From: Ruegeria sp. R13_0
Lineage (GTDB): Bacteria > Pseudomonadota > Alphaproteobacteria > Rhodobacterales > Rhodobacteraceae
Assembly: GCF_017743995.1 (NCBI RefSeq)
Contig: NZ_JAGHRB010000002.1
Span: forward strand, 186,001 to 250,000
Direction: 5' to 3'
Length of the DNA: 64,000 nt
The position numbers were made by a program, and so were the translations under genes. This document shows, piece after piece, positions 63,175-64,000 of this stretch (within the stretch, counting starts at the first letter, position 1; every line of letters begins with the position of its first letter). Under the pieces are notes generated by a model. It was not told the DNA's origin, did no database searches, and saw only the letters and a list, made by a program, of their open reading frames with translations.

Positions 63175-63774
63175 ATGCAGCCGGAAATACGCAAAATCGT
63201 AACCTATGACGAAGAGGTTCTAGTCGAAGGGTTTCGCCCCGCAAAGACCCCATGGCGCATGTTTGCGGTGGCCGCCGTGGTCACCAACCCGTGGGCCGGG
63301 CGATATGTCGAAGACCTGAAACCCGAGATTCAGGCCTATGGCCCCGTTCTGGGTGAGATGATGACCAAGCGCATGATTGCGCTGGCCGGCAGCGGCGATG
63401 CGATCGAGGCCTATGGCAAGGCCGCAGTGGTTGGTCTGAATGGCGAGGTCGAGCATGCCTCGGGCCTCATTCACACTCTGCGCTTTGGCAACCACTACCG
63501 GCAGGCCGTTGACGCAAAGTCTTATCTGGCCTTTACCAACACCCGAGGGCCCGCGAACGCTCCGATCATGGTGCCGCTGATGGACAAGAACGACACCGGG
63601 CGGCGCTCGCACTATCTGACCATCCAGTTTGCGATTCCCGACGCGCCACGAGACGACGAGATCGTTGTGGTGCTTGGCGCGGCAACCTCAGGCAGGCCGC
63701 ATCACCGCATTGGCGACCGCTATCAGGACCTCAAGGATTTGGGCCATGACGTGGACAACCCGGCCGCGGTCTGA
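63175..63774 (+). CDS. DUF1185 'amino acid synthesis' family protein
   Basis: 199 residues from the ATG at 63175 (AGGAGAGG upstream). 'MQPEIRKIVTYDEEVLVEG' and 'GEVEHASGLIHTLRFGNHYRQAV' are stretches I associate with the DUF1185 family. Its biochemical role is not established. It is followed by an overlapping alpha/beta hydrolase gene, a pairing that suggests a catabolic step. Divergent from the LysR gene. Confidence 0.8.
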   Translation: MQPEIRKIVTYDEEVLVEGFRPAKTPWRMFAVAAVVTNPWAGRYVEDLKPEIQAYGPVLGEMMTKRMIALAGSGDAIEAYGKAAVVGLNGEVEHASGLIHTLRFGNHYRQAVDAKSYLAFTNTRGPANAPIMVPLMDKNDTGRRSHYLTIQFAIPDAPRDDEIVVVLGAATSGRPHHRIGDRYQDLKDLGHDVDNPAAV

Positions 63775-64000
63775 GATCGGCGGGCTCGCAGCGATCCAAA
63801 CTGGCGCGGGACCCAATGTCCTGTTGCTACACGGCGTCGGATTGCGCGCGGAGGCCTGGGGCGCCCAATTAGACGCGCTGGCATCGGTGGCGCGTCTGAC
63901 CGCACCGGACATGCCCGGTCATGGCGAAAGCCCAATAGGCAACACGCGTGCAGAGCTTTCGGGATACACCGAAGCCACATTGCGCGTTCTGGATCAACTG
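63746..64000 (+). CDS. Alpha/beta hydrolase (partial, 3' end outside window)
   Basis: 85 residues are visible from the ATG at 63746, which overlaps the DUF1185 gene by 29 nt. 'VLLLHGVGLRAEAWGAQL' (oxyanion HG) and 'LTAPDMPGHGESP' identify the fold; the nucleophile elbow lies beyond the window. Probably an esterase or amidohydrolase acting with the DUF1185 protein. Confidence 0.8.
   Translation, partial: MTWTTRPRSEIGGLAAIQTGAGPNVLLLHGVGLRAEAWGAQLDALASVARLTAPDMPGHGESPIGNTRAELSGYTEATLRVLDQL

Overview
The window looks like a GC-rich alphaproteobacterial chromosome segment, most likely of the Roseobacter group (Rhodobacterales). Pointers are the carnitine dehydrogenase-thioesterase fusion, a serine-cycle operon, a form I CO dehydrogenase cluster, a Hint-domain protein and a repeat between coxL and coxD that I remember as common in that group. 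This placement is inference from gene content. No rRNA, tRNA, CRISPR array, insertion sequence or phage gene was seen. Coding density is high, and most neighbouring genes abut or overlap.

Layout: (1) 1-3132, minus: a YnjC/YnjB-type ABC importer with a CDP-alcohol phosphatidyltransferase, as in the E. coli ynj locus. (2) 3474-8599: a LysR regulator, a non-pyrrolysine MttB-family methyltransferase and a dimethylglycine/sarcosine dehydrogenase-like flavoprotein. (3) 8596-11916: a SAM-domain class III cyclase/ATPase/TPR protein. (4) 12037-17862: LysR, glutathione transferase, DUF1348, a PNPOx-FNR fusion, a rhomboid protease and a peptidoglycan-binding protein. (5) 18015-22209: L-carnitine to glycine betaine (lcdH fusion, SDR, cdhC) with an AraC/GATase1 regulator. 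(6) 22221-28909: serine-cycle operon (sgaA, mtkA, mtkB, hprA, glyA, mcl) with a divergent LuxR-type response regulator. (7) 29834-32185: small protein, xylulokinase, ABM-fold protein. (8) 32345-40131: a second cyclase/ATPase/TPR protein followed by a tightly overlapping set of acetoacetate-decarboxylase-like, sorbitol-dehydrogenase-small-subunit-like, GMC oxidoreductase and VioB-type ferritin-like genes. (9) 40270-48802: MHYT-LytTR regulator and coxMSLDEF-(small ORF)-coxG. (10) 48858-52849: YceI-cytochrome c fusion, ECF sigma and anti-sigma, Hint protein, orphan ORF. (11) 52907-59135: creatinase with a polyamine-type ABC importer. (12) 59272-64000: racemase-like, M24 hydrolase, PLP lyase, LysR, then DUF1185 protein and alpha/beta hydrolase (cut by the window end).

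Much of the window forms one theme: quaternary and methylated amines as carbon, nitrogen and C1 sources. Carnitine is oxidised and cleaved to betaine. The MttB-like and DMGDH-like proteins could strip methyl groups. Creatinase yields sarcosine and urea. GlyA joins C1 units to glycine, and the serine-cycle operon carries glyoxylate/serine carbon on to malyl-CoA cleavage. CO oxidation by CODH supplies supplementary energy. The least explained part is the 32-40 kb operon, which I regard as the best candidate for an undescribed system.
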